Positions 1-12,351 of a stretch of DNA of 59,306 bases are shown here, one piece after another. The number at the start of each line of letters is the position of its first letter. The stretch's first letter is position 1. The notes under the pieces are model-generated. The model did no database searches. It saw only the letters and a program-made list of their open reading frames with translations, and had not been told where the DNA came from. The stretch spans positions 1 to 59,306 of the forward strand of contig JASCPF010000013.1 in assembly GCA_029959325.1 (NCBI GenBank). Reading direction: 5' to 3'. Position numbers and translations under genes: made by a program. Source of the stretch: Microbacteriaceae bacterium PS02068. Lineage in GTDB: Bacteria; Actinomycetota; Actinomycetes; Actinomycetales; Microbacteriaceae.

Positions 1-444
1 GCGCAGTACTTCGCGAGCCGCCAACCCGTGCAGGGGTGGGGCTGGTTCGGCGCATGGGACACCCTGGAGCAGCCCTTCGTCTCGATCAACCAACTGCTCG
101 CGCAGCATCACACCACGGCGCTGAACGCGTACGTCGACGTGCAGCTGCAGCTGGGCTGGGCCGGGGTGCTGCTGCTGTGCGCGCTGGGGGGCTCCGCGTT
201 GGTGCGGTCATGGCTGGATGCCAGCCAGCGGCGCTCCATCGTCTACGCCTGGACTCCCCTCATGGTGGTCGCGCTCGCCGTGGTCAGCGTCTTCGAGTCG
301 GTCACGCTGTACGGGCTCGGCTGGATGCTGCTGGTGCTGTGCGCCGTGCGGGCGGGTCAGTCGCGGGGGTGGCGCGAGCGGCTCGGGGCGGGTGGCGCGA
401 GCGGCACGCCGACGGGCACGATTCCCTCGGTGCCCGCAGGGTAG
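1..444 (+). CDS. O-antigen polymerase/ligase-like membrane protein, C-terminal part
   Basis: The reading frame is open from the first base, so the 5' end lies outside the window; 147 residues are visible. The visible part has a loop with W-G-W-F-x-x-W-D, then I-N-Q and H-H-T-T-A-L-N-A-Y-V-D-V, followed by two or three hydrophobic segments (about residues 60-75 and 88-120). The H-x-x-x-L-N-x-Y-x-D pattern in the last periplasmic loop resembles the Wzy_C/WaaL O-antigen ligase and polymerase family, which acts on lipid-linked glycans at the outer face of the membrane. Its stop TAG at 442 overlaps the -10 box of the next gene. The family call rests on the C-terminal fragment only; polymerase versus ligase cannot be decided. 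Confidence 0.6.
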   Translation, partial: AQYFASRQPVQGWGWFGAWDTLEQPFVSINQLLAQHHTTALNAYVDVQLQLGWAGVLLLCALGGSALVRSWLDASQRRSIVYAWTPLMVVALAVVSVFESVTLYGLGWMLLVLCAVRAGQSRGWRERLGAGGASGTPTGTIPSVPAG

Positions 445-447
445 AAT
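442..447 (+). promoter_or_regulatory. TAGAAT -10 box before GT2 gene
   Basis: TAGAAT ends 9 nt before the ATG at 457 and includes the stop codon of the preceding gene. No Shine-Dalgarno sequence lies between. This fits a leaderless or nearly leaderless transcript, as in several other genes of this window. No -35 was identified. Confidence 0.4.
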
Positions 448-456
448 CGACCGGCC

Positions 457-1473
457 ATGACCCTCCCCTCTTCAGACCGCTCTCCTTCCTCTGCGGCCTC
501 GTCTGCCGAGCCTCCGGCGCCGTTCGATCCGGCGAGCGCGACGATCACGATCGTGACGTTCAACCGGTCGGCTCTGCTCACGCGACTGCTCGACAGCATC
601 ACCGTGATGGACCCGAAGCCCGGCCACGTCGTGATCATCGACAACGCCTCGTCGGACGACACCACCGACGTCGTCGAGTCGTATCGCGAATCGATCGGCA
701 CCGAGATCGTCTACCGCCGGCTCGACACGAACACCGGCGGCTCCGGTGGGTTCAGCGAGGGCATGCGCACGGCGTACGAGCTCGGGTCGACCTGGATCTG
801 GCTCATGGACGACGATGTCGAGGTCATGCCCGACGGCCTGGCGCGGATGGGCGCGTGGGCGCCACGGTTCAAGTCGATCCAGGGGCGCCGCTACGACTAC
901 GACGGCAGCGAGTTCTACTGGCAGTACCGGGTCTCTGAGCCCCTGGGCATCCCGATCCCCTTCGCGCCGAGCGGCTTCGATGCGTCGGGGTACAAGGAGA
1001 TGAACTCGGGCTGCTTCGAGGGGATGTTCATCCACCGCGACATCGTGGAGCAGATCGGCCTGCCCGACCCCCGGTTCTTCATCTACTGGGACGACCAGAC
1101 GTACGGGTGGCTCGCGTCGCGGCTGACGACCTCGGTGATCGTGAATGAGTTCGTGCTGCGCCGCACGCGCGAGATCAAGCAGTGGGACATGGGCATCCGC
1201 CATATGAACGCCTCGTCCGATGCCTACCGCTACTACATCATGCGCAACCGCGCGCTGATCAAGCAGTACTACCGGGCGCTCGGCGTCTACAACCCGGTGG
1301 CGTTCGGGCTCGGCACCTCGCTCACGTTCGGCAAGGAGATCATCCGCCTGCTGCTCGTCGAACGGAAGGTCACGGGCACGTCGAACCTGTTCCGGGGCCT
1401 CCGTGATGGGCGCAAGATCGCCGCGGATGCCTCGTGGAAGCCCATGCCGCCGCTGGTGGCGGCCGCGCACTGA
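457..1473 (+). CDS. GT2 family glycosyltransferase, GlfT1-like
   Basis: A 338-aa GT-A fold enzyme that probably transfers a sugar from a nucleotide donor to a lipid-linked acceptor at the inner membrane face. Motifs seen: I-T-I-V-T-F-N-R near residue 30, D-N-A-S-S-D-D, N-T-G-G-S-G-G-F (residue ~90), the metal-binding W-L-M-D-D-D-V and G-C-F-E-G-M-F-I-H. The glycine-rich N-x-G-G-x-G-G-F element and the F-F-I-Y-W-D-D block are typical of the GT2 branch containing galactofuranosyltransferase GlfT1. Nearby glf and an ABC exporter support a role in a galactofuran polymer. The start is the only in-frame ATG before the catalytic domain. Donor specificity is inferred. Confidence 0.8.
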   Translation: MTLPSSDRSPSSAASSAEPPAPFDPASATITIVTFNRSALLTRLLDSITVMDPKPGHVVIIDNASSDDTTDVVESYRESIGTEIVYRRLDTNTGGSGGFSEGMRTAYELGSTWIWLMDDDVEVMPDGLARMGAWAPRFKSIQGRRYDYDGSEFYWQYRVSEPLGIPIPFAPSGFDASGYKEMNSGCFEGMFIHRDIVEQIGLPDPRFFIYWDDQTYGWLASRLTTSVIVNEFVLRRTREIKQWDMGIRHMNASSDAYRYYIMRNRALIKQYYRALGVYNPVAFGLGTSLTFGKEIIRLLLVERKVTGTSNLFRGLRDGRKIAADASWKPMPPLVAAAH

Positions 1474-1508
1474 CCCCGGTTCAGAACACTCGGAGCAAGA
1501 GGAACAGC

Positions 1509-2813
1509 ATGCGTCTTTCTGTGATCGGTTGCGGGTACCTCGGTGCCGTCCACGCGGCGGCCATGGCATCCATTGGTCATGAGGTCGTGGGTATCGACGT
1601 CGACGCCCGCAAGGTCGAGGCGCTGTCGGTCGGTGAGGCCCCGTTCTATGAGCCGGGGCTGGGCGAGATCCTCTCGGAAGGCATCGCGTCGGGCCGGCTG
1701 ACGTTCACCACCGATTTCTCGGCGGCGAAGGGCGCGGCGGTGCATTTCGTCGCCGTCGGCACCCCGCAGCAGAAAGACGGCTACGCAGCGGATCTCACGT
1801 ACGTCAACGCGGCGGTGGATGCCCTGCTGCCCTACCTCTCGCCGGGTGACGTCGTCGCCGGCAAGTCGACCGTGCCGGTCGGCACCGCGGCAGGCCTCGC
1901 CCCGCGCATCGAGGCCGCGGGGTCGACACTCGTGTGGAACCCCGAGTTCCTGCGCGAAGGCTTCGCCGTGCAGGACACCATCGATCCGGATCGGCTGGTC
2001 GTCGGTGTCGCCGCAGACGGCGTCGTGGCGGGTGACGTGCTGCGAGAGGTGTATGCGCCGGCCATCGCGAAGGGCACGCCGTTCATCGTGACCGACCTCG
2101 CGACCGCTGAACTCGTGAAAGTCGCCGCCAACGCGTTCCTCGCGACCAAGATCAGCTTCATCAACGCGATGGCCGAGATCGCCGAAGTCACCGGCGCTGA
2201 CGTCACACAGCTCGCCGACGCCATCGGCCACGACGTGCGCATCGGCCGCCGCTTCCTCGGCGCCGGCATCGGATTCGGCGGCGGATGCCTGCCGAAAGAC
2301 ATCCGCGCTTTCTCGGCCCGTGCCGAAGAGCTCGGCCGCGGCGAATCGGTCGCCTTCCTCCGCGAAGTCGACGAGATCAATCTGCGCCGCCGCGATCGTG
2401 CGGTGCAGCTCGTCGTCGAAGGGCTCGGCGGTGCGGTCTTCGAGAAGAAGATCGCCGTGCTCGGCGCCGCGTTCAAGCCCCACAGCGACGATGTGCGCGA
2501 CTCGCCGGCGCTCGACGTCGCCGTGCGCCTGCACGGCCTCGGCGCGAAGGTCGTCGTGACCGACCCGCAGGCGATCGACAATGCCCGCAGACTGCACCCC
2601 CAGCTGACCTACGAAGCCGCGCGCGACGAGGCGATCCGGGGGGCCGACGCCATCATCCTCGTCACCGAATGGGACGAGTACCGCCGCGAACTCGCACCCG
2701 AGCACGCGTCGAGCCTCACCGATGGTCGGGTCATCGTCGACGGCCGGAACGGGCTGGATGCCGCGGCCTGGCGCGCCGCCGGATGGCGCTACGCGGGCAT
2801 GGGATGGCCGTAG
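1509..2813 (+). CDS. ugd: UDP-glucose 6-dehydrogenase
   Basis: 434 aa. Oxidises UDP-glucose twice with NAD+ to UDP-glucuronate, a precursor for acidic glycopolymers. An N-terminal Rossmann motif G-C-G-Y-L-G (7-12) is followed by V-G-T-P (~83), S-T-V-P-V-G-T, W-N-P-E-F-L-R-E-G (~143-151), K-x-x-x-N-x-F-x-x-x-K, and G-F-G-G-G-C-L-P-K-D with the catalytic thiohemiacetal cysteine at residue 260. The length matches the family. An in-frame extension upstream exists, but ATG 1509 has a good ribosome site (AAGAGGA) and begins directly at the nucleotide-binding strand. It lies 35 nt after the GT2 gene and is probably co-transcribed with it. Confidence 0.95.
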   Translation: MRLSVIGCGYLGAVHAAAMASIGHEVVGIDVDARKVEALSVGEAPFYEPGLGEILSEGIASGRLTFTTDFSAAKGAAVHFVAVGTPQQKDGYAADLTYVNAAVDALLPYLSPGDVVAGKSTVPVGTAAGLAPRIEAAGSTLVWNPEFLREGFAVQDTIDPDRLVVGVAADGVVAGDVLREVYAPAIAKGTPFIVTDLATAELVKVAANAFLATKISFINAMAEIAEVTGADVTQLADAIGHDVRIGRRFLGAGIGFGGGCLPKDIRAFSARAEELGRGESVAFLREVDEINLRRRDRAVQLVVEGLGGAVFEKKIAVLGAAFKPHSDDVRDSPALDVAVRLHGLGAKVVVTDPQAIDNARRLHPQLTYEAARDEAIRGADAIILVTEWDEYRRELAPEHASSLTDGRVIVDGRNGLDAAAWRAAGWRYAGMGWP

Positions 2814-2844
2814 GGGCCGTCGTTGCGCTCGTGGGCGTCGCCGC

Positions 2845-3588
2845 TCACCCGGGCGGATAGTCGGCGTTGTAGGCGTCGAGGACGTCGGCGATGGGGGCAT
2901 CCATCTTCAGCGCGCCCTTGTCGAGATAGAGGCCACGCGTGCAGAAGCGGCGCAGATCCTTTTCGTTGTGGCTGACGAAGAACAGCGTTCGCCCCTCGGC
3001 GAGCAGTTCGTCGATGCGGCGGTAGCACTTGGCTTTGAAGGCGCGGTCGCCGACGGCGAGCACCTCGTCGACGAGAACGATCGGCTCTTCGAGCTGCGAG
3101 ACGACGGCGAACGCCAGGCGCACCTTCATGCCGCTCGAGAGGTGCTTGTAGGGGGTGTCGACGAAGTCGGCGATTTCGGCGAAGGCGATGATGTCATCGA
3201 AGCGACGTGCGACCTCGGCGCGCGACATGCCGTGCAGCCCCGCCGTCAGCCGGACGTTCTCGCGCACCGTGAGGTCGCCGACGAAGCCGCCGGTGATCTC
3301 GATGAGTGGCGCGACTCCCCCGTGCACTTCCACGGCGCCCTCGTCGGGCAGCAGCACGCCGGCGACGAGCTTCAGGAGGGTCGATTTGCCCTGGCCGTTG
3401 CGCCCCACGACGCCGATCGCCTCGCCCCGCTGCACATCGAAGCTCACGTTGCGCAGAGCCCAGAACTCGCCGGGGCGCGTGCGGCGTGCGGCTCCGCCGA
3501 AGAGGTCTTTGAGGCTGCGGCTGCCGCGACGGTTGCGTCGAAAGCTCACGCCGAGGCCCTCGACGCGAATGGCAAGCCCTGCCGACAT
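2845..3588 (-). CDS. wzt: Polysaccharide ABC exporter ATPase (Wzt type, short)
   Basis: 247 aa. ATP-hydrolysing subunit of an ABC-2 exporter that moves lipid-linked glycan across the membrane. Walker A G-R-N-G-Q-G-K-S-T at 62-70, signature L-S-S-G-M at 150-154, Walker B I-V-L-V-D-E at 170-175, switch histidine in V-S-H-N. It stops soon after the ATPase core, so it lacks the C-terminal glycan-recognition domain found in the second exporter (12352-13578). The ATG at 3588 shares one base with the permease stop (TGATG); a GTG one codon upstream is also possible. It is the last gene of the glf-membrane protein-wzm-wzt set, whose content resembles the arabinogalactan galactan exporter of mycobacteria; that substrate is inferred. 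Confidence 0.93.
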   Translation of the reverse strand: MSAGLAIRVEGLGVSFRRNRRGSRSLKDLFGGAARRTRPGEFWALRNVSFDVQRGEAIGVVGRNGQGKSTLLKLVAGVLLPDEGAVEVHGGVAPLIEITGGFVGDLTVRENVRLTAGLHGMSRAEVARRFDDIIAFAEIADFVDTPYKHLSSGMKVRLAFAVVSQLEEPIVLVDEVLAVGDRAFKAKCYRRIDELLAEGRTLFFVSHNEKDLRRFCTRGLYLDKGALKMDAPIADVLDAYNADYPPG

Positions 3589-4388
3589 CACAGCTCCTTC
3601 AGCACGGCAGGCTCGAGGCGACGGAAGACGAGCACTCCGATCGCGAGGAAGAGCAGCGACATACCCGCGGCCACGCCGATCGCCAGCGGGTCGAACTGGT
3701 GGCGAAAAAGGCCCGCGCGGTAGAGCGAGAAGATGCCCGTGAGCGGGTTGAAGAGGGCGAGCTCGCGGAACGGCGACGGCAGATCGGGTAAGCCGTAGAT
3801 GATCGGCGAGGCATAGAAGAGGGCGCGCAGGATGAGCCGGGTCGTGCGTTCCAGGTCACCCCAGAGCGCGCAGAGCGGAGCGACGATCAGCCCCAGGCCC
3901 ACGAGGAGGACGACCTGCAGAAGGATGCCCAGCGGGAACAGCAGAATCAGTGCGCTCAGGTGGACTCGTGGCACGGCGAAGACCGCGAACAGGATGAGCA
4001 CGGGGATCGAGAACGCGAACTCGACGCCCTTGCTCAGCACGATGCGGTTCACCCAGATCGAGCGCGGAATCGCCGTGGAGCGGACGAGCCGGGCATCCTT
4101 CTTGAACGCCTTCGTCAGGTCGCTGACGGCCGAGTTGAACCAGACCCACGGCAAGAGCCCCGCGAGGAGGAACACGATGTACGGCGAACCGCCGATCCCG
4201 TCGCGATCGAAGACCTGGGTGAACACGAACCAGTAGATGGCGCTCATCACGAGCGGATCGAGCACCGACCAGACGTAGCCGAGTGCGCTCGTCGAGTAGC
4301 GCACCTTGAGGTCACGCGCCGACAGCAACCACAGCGAGTGGAGGTAGCGCCGGGGAGATCCCGGGGCGCCGACGACGGCGGTGGTCAC
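3588..4388 (-). CDS. wzm: Polysaccharide ABC exporter permease
   Basis: 266 aa ABC-2 type membrane subunit pairing with the downstream ATPase. An N-terminal amphipathic stretch with R-D-L-K-V-R-Y-S-T-S-A-L-G-Y-x-W-S is the conserved coupling region of the Wzm/TagG family. Six hydrophobic segments follow, with the characteristic Y-A-S-P-I-I-Y and F-N-P-L-T-G-I near residues 195-225. The start is GTG; a TAGACT -10 box sits 7 nt ahead, so this gene may also start its own leaderless transcript despite lying 31 nt after the upstream gene. Confidence 0.93.
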   Translation of the reverse strand: MTTAVVGAPGSPRRYLHSLWLLSARDLKVRYSTSALGYVWSVLDPLVMSAIYWFVFTQVFDRDGIGGSPYIVFLLAGLLPWVWFNSAVSDLTKAFKKDARLVRSTAIPRSIWVNRIVLSKGVEFAFSIPVLILFAVFAVPRVHLSALILLFPLGILLQVVLLVGLGLIVAPLCALWGDLERTTRLILRALFYASPIIYGLPDLPSPFRELALFNPLTGIFSLYRAGLFRHQFDPLAIGVAAGMSLLFLAIGVLVFRRLEPAVLKEL

Positions 4389-4395
4389 AGGTTCG

Positions 4396-4401
4396 AGTCT
4401 A
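4396..4401 (-). promoter_or_regulatory. TAGACT -10 box before wzm
   Basis: On the minus strand TAGACT is followed by 7 nt and then the GTG at 4388. There is no ribosome site in the spacer, which suggests a leaderless transcript for the exporter pair. Confidence 0.45.
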
Positions 4402-4419
4402 TGAGGTGATTGTGCAGCG

Positions 4420-8359
<3,940 letters not shown>

Positions 8360-8380
<21 letters not shown>

Positions 8381-9622
8381 TCCCGCGAAGCTTGCCACAA
8401 GTGGGGTGCGTCGCAAGGCGATGAGATGCACGGCAAGCCCGACGATCGGTGCAAGCACAAGCGCGCTCACGGCGCGCGCGTCGGCGGACCCCCATGGTTG
8501 GAACAACAGCAGCAGCGTCACGAGCGCCGCGACGACCCATCCGGCCGAGTACAGGCGGTGTCGCGCTCGCGCGAGTAGTGCGGGACCGGTGATGCACAGG
8601 CATCCGACAAGCACCGCACTGACGACCACGATCGCGCTCATGAGAGCGGTCACCTGATAAGCACCGCCCGAGATCACCTCGATCAGCCATGGCACCGCGA
8701 ACCAGGCGAACACTGCTGCCAGCGCCGCCGCCGCGGCGGCGAACGCGAGGTATCGCCATATTCGCGCCGGCGCCCGACCCGGGTCATCACGGAACAACAC
8801 GGTGAGGTAGCTCTGCAGCGCCATCAGCGGAATGATGAACGGCGCGCGCGAGAGGGTCACCAGCAGCGTGAGTGCTGCGACCGCCGTAAGGGTGGCGTCG
8901 GTCAGCGCGACGCGAAACAAGAGCGGCATCCCTGTGACCATCACGCCTGTCGATGCGGCGGCGAGCACGGTGTGCCCCGCATTGACGGCGAGCTGCCGTG
9001 GCGTCGCGGACACCGTGTAAGCGCGCCCGACACGCCGACGCGCTACCGTCCACACGATGGCGACAGACAAACCGAATGGAGCGGCGATCGCGAGCGCGAC
9101 CGCATCGGCGGGTGCGCCGACGGCCAGACAGAGCGTGACAGCGACCGCACGCAGCACGGCGTCCACAACGATGAGGGCCGCGACATCGTTCAGTCGCTGC
9201 AGTCCGTAGAAGAGTCCGGTGACGATGGATGTTAGGGCGTACCCCGTCAGGCCGACTACGAGCGCAGCGGTCATTCCGCCGGTCGAGCCCCCGAAAGCCA
9301 CCGGAGCGACGGCGAGACCGACGCCGATGCTGACCACGACGACGATCGCGATCGCTCCCCAGATGAATCCGGCCAGCCTTGAGTGCGGATCGGTGGAAAG
9401 AGCGGGGCGGGTCGCCCGCGCCACTTCCTGCTGTATTCCGCCGACGGCGGAGCCGAGAAGGTAGATCGTCGACCAGAACACCGAGAACGACAGATACGCA
9501 TCCGTGTCGGTGAGCAGACGCGGCGCAAGGAGCTGAATCAGGTACCCGCTCGCACCTGCGACCGCCGTCGCACCGAGGACGAAGAGCAGGCCGCGAGAGC
9601 TACCCTTATCCCGCGGTTCCAT
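8360..9622 (-). CDS. Wzx-like oligosaccharide flippase (MATE/MVF-type)
   Basis: 420 aa, almost entirely hydrophobic with about 12 predicted helices. It begins R-G-L-L-F-V-L-G-A-T-A-V-A-G-A-S-G-Y-L and carries an A-P-x-L-L-T-D-x-D motif early, as in polysaccharide transport proteins that flip undecaprenyl-linked repeat units. The ATG at 9622 overlaps the stop of the DUF2304 gene by 17 nt, suggesting translational coupling with the GT2/DUF2304 pair. It shows that a Wzx-type route exists beside the two ABC exporters. Substrate unknown. Confidence 0.8.
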
Positions 9623-10007
9623 CGGCCGTCTCGTCGGCCGGGCTGGCAGGCCCGCTCGCGGTGGAGGTGCCCCCACCGATTCCCTCGATCTCGGCCCGCA
9701 GAATGGCGACTTCTTCGGCGACACGCCTGATCTCGTCTTCCGCGGTGGACAGCTCCCAGGATTGATGCAGGGTGACGCCGATCAGAAGAGCGAGGGCGAG
9801 GATGAACAAGAGGTTCGCGGGCAGTTCGACACCGACGAGATCGGCCAACCCGTTCAGCAGACCAGGAAAGACCGTGAGCACCAACATGGCGAGCCCGATG
9901 ACGAGCCAAAGCAGTGCGTATTTCTCGCGGAGGCGCCGCGTCAGCAGGAGCCAGAAAATAACGGCGAGGATGACCAGAGCGAAGCCGATTCCGAGATAGA
10001 CGATCAC
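9606..10007 (-). CDS. DUF2304 family small membrane protein
   Basis: 133 aa. N-terminal helix (residues ~1-22), R-R-L-R-E-K-Y-A-L-L-W-L at the cytosolic turn, second helix, third helix (~65-85), then a charged heptad-like tail (~95-112) and a low-complexity Gly/Ser/Pro end. Proteins of this family are usually encoded next to a polyprenyl-phosphate GT2, as here. GTG 10007 overlaps the GT2 stop as GTGA; the family begins at this V-I-V-Y-L-G sequence, so longer forms were rejected. Probably a membrane partner or anchor for the GT2; the mechanism is not established. Confidence 0.8.
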   Translation of the reverse strand: MIVYLGIGFALVILAVIFWLLLTRRLREKYALLWLVIGLAMLVLTVFPGLLNGLADLVGVELPANLLFILALALLIGVTLHQSWELSTAEDEIRRVAEEVAILRAEIEGIGGGTSTASGPASPADETADGTAG

Positions 10008-10732
10008 GATCGCAGGCCCCTCTTCAGGCGACCGCGCAAGAGCGCGAGGCCTAGCGCGAAGACCGACCGGAATAGGTACACAGTCGAGCCGATCCCCCCC
10101 TGGCTGGGTCGACCAAACCGTCGAGGACGCATCGCCACCGGCACTTGCGTGACAGTCAAACCGGCATGGATGGCGGCGACGAGCGAGTCGATCGTGTCCC
10201 CGAGATATTCCGCCGGGTAGTACCTCACGTACTGATCGATGGCCTTTGACCCGGCGGCGCGAAATCCACTGGTGACATCGGTGAGCCGCGCCCGCGCGAC
10301 ACGGGAGAGGACTGCGGCGAGGAACGTCATCGCCCAACGGCGGGGTCCTCGAGCCTCATAGGTGCCGACGTCGGCGAACCGGGCACCGATCGAGATATCG
10401 GCGCGCTCGAGGCCAGCGAGTACCTTCGCAATGTCGGCGGGGTTGTGCTGTCCATCAGCATCGACCTGCACGGCACGCGAGTAGCCGTGGCGTTGCGCAT
10501 AGGTGAACCCCGTCTTCATCGCCCCACCGACGCCCATATTGAACGGTAGCGAGAGAACTGTCGCCCCGGCCGATGTCGCGACCGCGCGGGTGGAGTCGAT
10601 CGATCCGTCGTCGACGACGACGACATCGTAGGCGGAATCGGCGGCCCGGATCTCGCGGATGGTGTCGCCGACGTTCTGGTCCTCGTTCCACGCGGGAACG
10701 ATGACCAGGACCGACCCTGTCTCCTGTTTCAC
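10004..10732 (-). CDS. GT2, dolichyl/polyprenyl-phosphate sugar transferase-like
   Basis: 242 aa. DPM1-like: V-I-V-P-A-W-N-E (~11), V-V-V-D-D-G-S-x-D-x-T (~40), N-x-G-V-G-G-A (~65), Q-V-D-A-D-G-Q-H (~88-95), and G-F-R-A (~156). Such enzymes load a sugar onto polyprenyl phosphate on the cytosolic leaflet for later use by polytopic transferases. It lacks the C-terminal helices of some relatives, which the adjacent DUF2304 protein may replace. It starts at GTG, with TAGGAT 8 nt upstream and a weak purine-rich stretch between. First of three overlapping genes (GT2-DUF2304-flippase). Confidence 0.88.
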   Translation of the reverse strand: MKQETGSVLVIVPAWNEDQNVGDTIREIRAADSAYDVVVVDDGSIDSTRAVATSAGATVLSLPFNMGVGGAMKTGFTYAQRHGYSRAVQVDADGQHNPADIAKVLAGLERADISIGARFADVGTYEARGPRRWAMTFLAAVLSRVARARLTDVTSGFRAAGSKAIDQYVRYYPAEYLGDTIDSLVAAIHAGLTVTQVPVAMRPRRFGRPSQGGIGSTVYLFRSVFALGLALLRGRLKRGLRS

Positions 10733-10740
10733 GATCTCTT

Positions 10741-10746
10741 ATCCTA
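10741..10746 (-). promoter_or_regulatory. TAGGAT -10 box before GT2/DUF2304/flippase
   Basis: TAGGAT lies 8 nt upstream of the GTG at 10732 on the minus strand. The spacer AAGAGATC could be a weak ribosome site or simply the start region of a near-leaderless transcript. Confidence 0.35.
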
Positions 10747-10791
10747 TGGCGCTACTCCCGAGGCAGAGCGGAGCGCCTCACCCATGACGAT

Positions 10792-10797
10792 TACGAT
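10792..10797 (+). promoter_or_regulatory. TACGAT -10 box before membrane protein gene
   Basis: TACGAT is followed by exactly 6 nt and the GTG at 10804, with no ribosome site. It fits a leaderless actinobacterial promoter and supports this start codon. Confidence 0.5.
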
Positions 10798-10803
10798 GGT
10801 GCG

Positions 10804-12318
10804 GTGACACCTGCCCCCCGACCTGTGCAGCGATGGATCGCGATTGTCGCGATCCCCCTGTTCGCATTCCTCGCGCTCTGCGCCTGGGCGTTCGCGTCCC
10901 CGGTCGGGTCGAGCCCGGACGATGACTTCCACCTCGCAGCGATTTGGTGTGGACTGGGTGAACGCCCCGGTCTCTGCGAGGTCCCTCCTGAATCAGCGGA
11001 CGCAAGCTCCACGTCGCGTTTGATTCCCGCCGCCTTGGTCAACTCGCCGTGCTACGCGTTCCACCCCGAGCAGGACGCGAGCTGCTGGGATCCGACGGTG
11101 AAGGAGCTCGCGCTCGTCGAACGCGCCAACGTCGACAACCTGTACCCGCGGCTGTTTTATGCGGCGGCCTCGACATTTGCGAGCACCGACCCACAGCTCT
11201 CGGTCATAGCGATCCGTATCGCCAACGCCGCCCTCGCCGTGGGGTTCTTGACCGCTGTGTGCTTCGCGCTCCCACGCTCTGTCCGACCAGCGCTCCTCAT
11301 CTCGGTTCTTACGACCGCCGTTCCGCTGGGGCTCTTCCTCTTCGCCTCGACAAATCCATCGTCTTGGGCGATGCTGTCCGCTGCGACCGTGTGGACTTCG
11401 CTGTACGGCGCGACGAGAGTGACGGGCCGGCGCCGCTGGGTGTTGTGCGCGCTAGCAGTCCTCGGCGCAGTCCTCGGCGGAGGTGCACGCGCAGATGCCG
11501 CGATCTACGCCGCCTACGGGGTCGCGCTCGCACTGGTGCTCGGAGTACGAAGCGTGCGCAGGCAGATCGCGCCGATCGCGACCGGAGTTGCGATATGCGT
11601 CATCAGCGCGGCGTTCTATCTCAGCGCCCGACAGGGCGGAGCCGCTTTCGGGGGCCTCGACCCTGCGGCCAACGCATTGACACTCGCCCAGCATGTGTCG
11701 AATCTGCTCGAAGTGCCGTCTCTATGGACGGGTGCGCTGGGTCAGTCCAGCCTCGGCTGGTTCGATACTCGGATGCCGGCTGCAGTCTGGGTTATCACCA
11801 CGGCCGTTTTTGCAGGGGCCTTGTTCGTCGGCATCCGGCGGCCCACCCCACGGCGGATGGTCACCATCGTGCTCGCCCTCGCGGCGATGTGGGTGGTGCC
11901 GTTCGTGATGCTCGCACAGTCGAATGCCATTGTGGGCAATACCGTGCAGCCCCGCTACCTGTTGCCCTTGATGCTCATCGCAGTCGGGATCGCCAGCCTT
12001 CGGCCCGACGCGGAATGGGCGTGGGACGGCTTCCGCTATGCCGCTGCCGCCGCCTGCCTGTGGATCGCGGTGACAATCGCCTTGCATCAGAACATGTCGC
12101 GCTACATCTCCGGCGGCGCAGACGCCATCGATCCCGGTGCGTCGGCGCACTGGTGGTGGCCGGGTGTTCCCGCACCGCTGTTCGTGTGGGCGCTGGGATC
12201 GGCCGCATTCGCTGCGATGCTCGTCTCGATCTGGCTCGTTCGGCGAGGTTCGAGCGACGCGTCCCGCGTAGGTGCGCAGTCGTCGACCCCCGGTGCGCCA
12301 GCGCTTTCTGGCTTCTGA
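10804..12318 (+). CDS. DUF2142-like polytopic membrane protein, possible GT-C
   Basis: 504 aa with about 12 helices. After the first helix (~12-32) comes P-V-G-S-S-P-D-D-D-F-H, an acidic motif in the first outer loop like the D-D or D-E motif of GT-C transferases and DUF2142 proteins; a later loop has V-Q-P-R-Y-L-L-P, also common in DUF2142. The first outer loop holds cysteines that could form disulfides. It sits alone on the plus strand between two minus-strand operons. A role in adding a polyprenyl-phosphate-linked sugar outside the membrane is inferred from layout and context. Confidence 0.72.
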   Translation: MTPAPRPVQRWIAIVAIPLFAFLALCAWAFASPVGSSPDDDFHLAAIWCGLGERPGLCEVPPESADASSTSRLIPAALVNSPCYAFHPEQDASCWDPTVKELALVERANVDNLYPRLFYAAASTFASTDPQLSVIAIRIANAALAVGFLTAVCFALPRSVRPALLISVLTTAVPLGLFLFASTNPSSWAMLSAATVWTSLYGATRVTGRRRWVLCALAVLGAVLGGGARADAAIYAAYGVALALVLGVRSVRRQIAPIATGVAICVISAAFYLSARQGGAAFGGLDPAANALTLAQHVSNLLEVPSLWTGALGQSSLGWFDTRMPAAVWVITTAVFAGALFVGIRRPTPRRMVTIVLALAAMWVVPFVMLAQSNAIVGNTVQPRYLLPLMLIAVGIASLRPDAEWAWDGFRYAAAAACLWIAVTIALHQNMSRYISGGADAIDPGASAHWWWPGVPAPLFVWALGSAAFAAMLVSIWLVRRGSSDASRVGAQSSTPGAPALSGF

Positions 12319-12351
12319 ACCAACCCGTTGCGCGACACCTCGCCGCGGGAC

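Noticed and set aside
1434..1508. Longer N-terminus for UDP-glucose dehydrogenase
   Set aside because: It would run into the preceding GT2 gene and add sequence before the Rossmann strand; ATG 1509 has a good ribosome site.
2722..3723. Plus-strand frame opposite the ABC ATPase
   Set aside because: Shadow of the Walker-motif gene on the minus strand.
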